Shown piece after piece: positions 59,901 through 64,000 of a stretch of DNA of 64,000 nucleotides. The position numbers and the translations under genes are program-made. The stretch's first letter is position 1. The number at the start of each line of letters is the position of its first letter. Below the pieces are notes generated by a model that was not told the DNA's origin, made no database searches, and saw nothing but the letters and a program-made list of their open reading frames with translations. This DNA comes from Oscarella lobularis (taxonomy: Eukaryota > Porifera > Homoscleromorpha > Homosclerophorida > Oscarellidae). The stretch spans positions 310,001-374,000 of the forward strand of contig NC_089194.1 of assembly GCF_947507565.1 (NCBI RefSeq), in the 5' to 3' direction.

Positions 59901-62851
59901 TAAAAGCTAAGTGCATCTAGTGTACGTAGACGAATGTAATCTCTCACGTCAATAATGTGACGAGGCTCTCGTTCGTAGTCTACTGTGCCTTTAACAATCA
60001 GCCAATTTCCGTTCTGAATTCCAAATTTACCACCGCCACTTTCAAGTAGTGTGCACGAAAATGTCTGCCCTGAGTCTTCGTCAAAAGCAGAGAACGTTCC
60101 GACTAGTGTGCCCATGGGAGAATTTTCTTTCACAGTGTGGTTCCCTGATAGGTTCAAATTTCTAGGCCGGTCGTTCACATCTCGCAAGCGAATAACGAAA
60201 CTTTGGTCGTTGTACAACGACGGAGATCCGTTATCTGAACTTCGTATAGTCACGTTGATTTCGCTTTGCTTTTCGTAGTTAAGCAAGCAGTAGACTCCGC
60301 CTTCGGCTAAACAGAGAGTGTTAGAGACGGCTACTTGGACTTCGGTCCCACTCAAACGGAACCGGCCTCCCGGATTCGAAAGCAGTCTGTAGGAATGTCG
60401 TTGACCGATATCCGGATCTAGTGTTGCCAACCAGCCAATTGCCATCCCGTCGGGACTGTTCTCGTCCACGTACGAATTGGACAGCTAAAAGAATTCGAGA
60501 CAAGAAGAGATAACGGAGCTGAAGTAGAGTACCTTGATTCGAGTCGGCCTTTCATTAACATCTTCTACTCTTATTGCAAACGCGACGTCTAAAAAGAGAC
60601 CTTTACTGTCTGTGCTGCGGATTACGATCTCATAGCTAAAAAGAAAAAGGAATAGTTTTCATGCAACTAAAAAGGATTTAAGATACCTATTTGGCGGCGT
60701 TTCGTAGTCAGGGCTAAAGTTAGCAAACAGCAGACTTTCGTTTACATAAAACTTTCCCTCGGCACTGTTTCTCAACTGATACGTGTGAGAGCTGTTGTCA
60801 TCTGGATCAAGCGTAGTCAACATTCCAATTACCGCACCGACTTTTACATTTTCTTTAACGCTTCTTGTCGAAAGAAGAATCTAGCAAACACTTATTATCT
60901 TCAGCCTATCTTTTTCAGTGCCGCACCTTCGCTGGTCGCCTGTTAATCCAAGAGCAATAGCTCGTTCTATACGCCGTCCAAGCACCAGAAGATAGGCAAG
61001 TTATCAATTCAGGCCCGTTTATCAGTCGGTAGCCTTGAGAGCAAAAAACCCTACAAATTCGCCCAAACGTTGTGCCGGTGTTGCAAGAAATTTTAGCCTG
61101 ACGGCAAAGCGTCGTCGCGTTTGGACAATAAGTCGTAGAAAAGGGCAAACCACAATCTCTTGGTTTGCACGTTCGGTTGTCGTTCGTCAGCACGAAGCCC
61201 CTGTCGCAAAAGCAGCGACCGTCGGCACAACTGTGCTGACATCCACCGTTCGCCAAACCACAATGTCTCGAATCCTTATTACAGATAGTTGCAGACGCAC
61301 ATAAAGAATGATACTTAATTAAAAACAGTACCGAGAGGATAGAACATTGCTTTCCGCGGCAGTAAGGCGACTGCAAGACGCTTCGACGACGATACGACAA
61401 ACCGACAGAGCAGAATTCCGTGCAGCTACCCCACATTCCCCATTCACTCAACTAAAATAATAAAGGGTACATAGAAAAACTCGTTGGGAAACGATCACTG
61501 CTTACACGGCAGTCAAGGCTTCCCTCGTACGACGTGCATTGAGCTGATTCTCTAAGAGACTGGCAGGTGCCACCGCAGAATGACGGCGTTGCTACGGCGC
61601 GAAAGCGGTGCTTTGTTCCCACGCCACATCTATTGCTGCAGGCCGACCACGACGACCAGCTTGTGACAAGACAGTTTTGCGACAAATATCGCGAACAGGC
61701 TTCGACTTCTCGCAAATCCGGACACGGATGTCCACCGCAACTCTCCAAGGTCACATTGGATCGAGACCGAAATCTAGACAACTAAAGAAACATTCTTAAT
61801 TAAACAGGTATCACGATACCTTGTTCCCCATCCACAAAGCGTTGAGCACGAGCCCCATTCTGCCCATTCGCCGGCCGTACAGTTCTGCGGACAGCAGCCT
61901 GCAGTACAATTTACACTTTGACCACTTGGCGGGCAAGGCAAGCCCTTGCAGCGAGAATTCATCGTTATGTTTCGATAGCGAAACCTAGTTCCCAACCCGC
62001 AGCGACCGTTTGCTGCATAGCAAGCGCCGTACTGCGCCCATTCGCCAACGCGACAGTCGACCGAGTCGAAACGCTCACAAGATTGCGATTCCGCGTTGTG
62101 GGGGCAGGTGGCGCCACCGCACGACGCCGCTCGTATGGGAACGACCGTTCGCGTTTGCACGCCGCGGCCGCATATGGCCGTGCAGCTGCTCCACGCACCC
62201 CACGTCCATATGCAGTCTCTCGCGCAGCAGCCGCATGTTATAGTTCGCGAGTCGACGAGCGTCGGACAAGCGGCGCCGCCGCACTGCGACGATCTTCCAA
62301 TGGTGCGGTAACGACGCTGCGTCGTTCGCGTCTCGCACGGGCACTCGGATGTCCACGAGCTCCAATAGTCGACGGTACAGTCAACAGGACAGCATCCTTT
62401 GTAGCAAGAAATCGACTCTGATCGGATCGAGCTGCACGACACACCGCCACAGGATGAGCTGCGAGAAACGCTGCGATAGCGATAGCGACTTGCTTGGCCG
62501 CAATTGACGTTGCAGCTGCCCCACGATCCCCAATCGTTTAGCGCACAACTGTGAAACAAAAATATGGTATCATTCTGTGGTTACGGTGAAGTTTTAAACT
62601 CACTTTACGGAGCAGCAGCAGTCCTTGTATTCGTGAGTGCCGGAAGAGTAGCAATTTCCTCCGCAACTTGCGTATCTGTATTTGCTTCGATATCTGATCA
62701 TTGTTTCAGAGTTGCATCTGCACGACGACCACCTAGACCAGCTGTTGAAGGCACAGTTGTTGGAGGAGCAGCGACGACGGCGCCACGACAACGTTTGGTG
62801 AACGAGAGATGCCGCCACGACAAGCGAAATAGCGATTGTCAAAGAATGCAT
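56902..62851 (-). CDS. TSP1-sushi-EGF-cadherin transmembrane adhesion protein
   Basis: About 1,800 residues over roughly twelve exons. ATG 62851 gives a signal peptide (MHSLTIAISLVVAASLVHQ). Order from the N terminus: about eight thrombospondin type 1 repeats (WSRWSSC, WGSWGSC, WGAWSSC, WAEWGSC and so on; 62.8-61.4 kb), one EGF (CGLANGGCQHSC), one sushi/CCP (about 61000-61180), about eight cadherin repeats (60.9-58.2 kb, with linkers DVNDRP, DVNEAP, DVNEP), three EGF domains (about 58110-57680, the last two with CxxGYxGxxC), a membrane helix (about 57225-57160) and a tail. The tail has four spaced tyrosine motifs, NPVY, VVYANV, PLYDLP and NIYEQI, ending QSL (stop 56902). It is probably a cell-surface adhesion protein that signals through SH2/PTB adaptors; the ligand is unknown. 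I recognise no named orthologue. Confidence 0.88.
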
Positions 62852-64000
62852 GAAGCCACCTAAGCCAGATGCCTAAGAAGATGTCTTTGGCCAATTCGAA
62901 AAGCGTTTCCGATAAATAAACAATTGACGGTAGTGAAAGTGAAAGGAAGCGTTTGACAGTGAGTTTCCACCAACAAGCTGCTGTCTTTGCATAGATAAGA
63001 TAAGACGACCATTTCTGCAAATAGCCGTTTATACATTCGACTCCATTGAGTGACAAAACGGAACTTAATAGATCTGCATTGGTGATTTTTCCTTGTTGTT
63101 GTGGCACTGTTGTGGATTGATTTAAACTAAACAACAACAAGGCCAAGTGACACAACGATTACTACAAATCATACACCGGATTGACGTTGACATTTGCACC
63201 GATACGTGACCAACAAGCCATTCCACACCGAACATATTTTCTCGTCTGCACGCACAGTGAAGTTGGCGAAGATAATCAATCAAAAAAACGCATCAATTCA
63301 TATAACAAATGAAAAGAATAATGATACCTCAGATGGCTTCTCGATGTTATAACTTCTCTGCACAACCGCATAGTCGAGACACTCATTTGCATCTTCCGCT
63401 GTCTCAATTATTTAAACAGCATGCCCGCCATAAAATGGCAATGACAAGAAGGGGTCACACAAAGAGTACATAAGATGATGACGCGAAGAAAGGCGATTGC
63501 TACGCACTTGCTCAAGTCGAAATCCGTTTTCAGTCGAGAGAAAAGCTTCCACTTTATCGTCATCTTCCTCCTCCACATTGAAGCTAAAACGTTTGATGAT
63601 GCTACGACTTTGTTTGTTGAAAAAACACGAAGATAATTATTATATATCTACAGTACCAAGATGTCCTTTAGTAAATCAGAGTTGAATCAAACAGACGGCT
63701 CATATGCCAATCAAAACATACGCACAAAACAAAACAATGACGTATCGCTAAATTAATACAAATGTCTACAGGAAACTTAATCGAGATTCCCGGAGTTTTA
63801 ATTAAGTGGCTGATTGATTTACCAGCATCTATTAACTGAGGAAACTACCGACACCCGAGGCTAAATAGATTGAAACCTCCACCCAGCTGCAGCTCGCTTG
63901 GGAATTAACCCTAGAGCGATCGCGATGAGGAGAAGATGATCATGAAGCTAGTCTATCAGCTAGAGGTCTTACCTCCTTTTGGCAAATAAACCCGCTTACT
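62852..64000. other. Intergenic, promoter side of adhesion gene
   Basis: No gene is supported. A motif series GATAAATAAACAAT, GAAAGTGAAAG and AGATAAGACGAC (about 62912-63010) recurs near 10470-10540, a small dispersed repeat. Frames at 62733-63155 and 63497-63685 lack domains. Confidence 0.4.

Noticed and set aside
57511-62421. Plus-strand frames across the adhesion gene
   Set aside because: Cys- and Arg-rich shadows of the TSP1 and EGF exons on the minus strand.

Overview
This is animal nuclear DNA, most likely from a sponge. Genes are dense and broken by many short GT-AG introns of about 45-65 bp. The products are animal-type: a DAPK-like ankyrin-Roc-COR-death protein, a PARP14-like protein, type 1 thrombospondin and cadherin adhesion proteins, and receptor kinases. 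A sponge, perhaps a homoscleromorph, is an inference from gene content and intron size, not from a marker gene.

Left part (1-25 kb): repeats, then a minus-strand ankyrin-Roc-COR-death gene (2.4-7.2 kb) and a small secreted protein (8.7-9.1 kb). Next come a decayed methyltransferase (11.8-12.6 kb), a PARP14-like gene fragment (13.5 kb) and a truncated kinase (14.0-14.8 kb). A complete but highly divergent DNA topoisomerase II gene follows (15.8-21.4 kb). A CUB-like secreted protein lies at 24.2 kb and a kinase tail fragment at 24.9 kb.

Middle (25-36 kb): a minus-strand phospholipase B1-like GDSL lipase (25.3-28.2 kb) carries a nested foldback element in an intron. It is followed by a 968 bp long-inverted-repeat element, another foldback, a topoisomerase II pseudogene (30.1-30.7 kb) and a second ankyrin-Roc-COR-death gene (31.6-35.5 kb). 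A broken ankyrin-kinase copy lies at 35.8 kb.

Right part (36-64 kb): a large PARP14-like gene (36.7-43.5 kb) is followed by an ankyrin-coiled coil-kinase gene (44.0-47.2 kb). Then come a dead copy (49.8-50.6 kb) and a live copy (52.2-55.7 kb) of a kelch-ectodomain receptor kinase. A minus-strand adhesion receptor with TSP1, sushi, EGF and cadherin modules ends the window (56.9-62.9 kb).

Links between the genes: the families (death-domain ROCO proteins, PARP14, ankyrin kinases, receptor kinases) suggest signalling, cell-death and innate-immunity roles. They have been copied within the window. The order PARP14 then kinase is seen as fragments at 13.5-14.8 kb and intact at 36.7-47.2 kb, and topoisomerase II has one full and one decayed copy. 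This points to an old segmental duplication, with foldback elements near the breaks. Exon limits were read by eye and are approximate unless stated.
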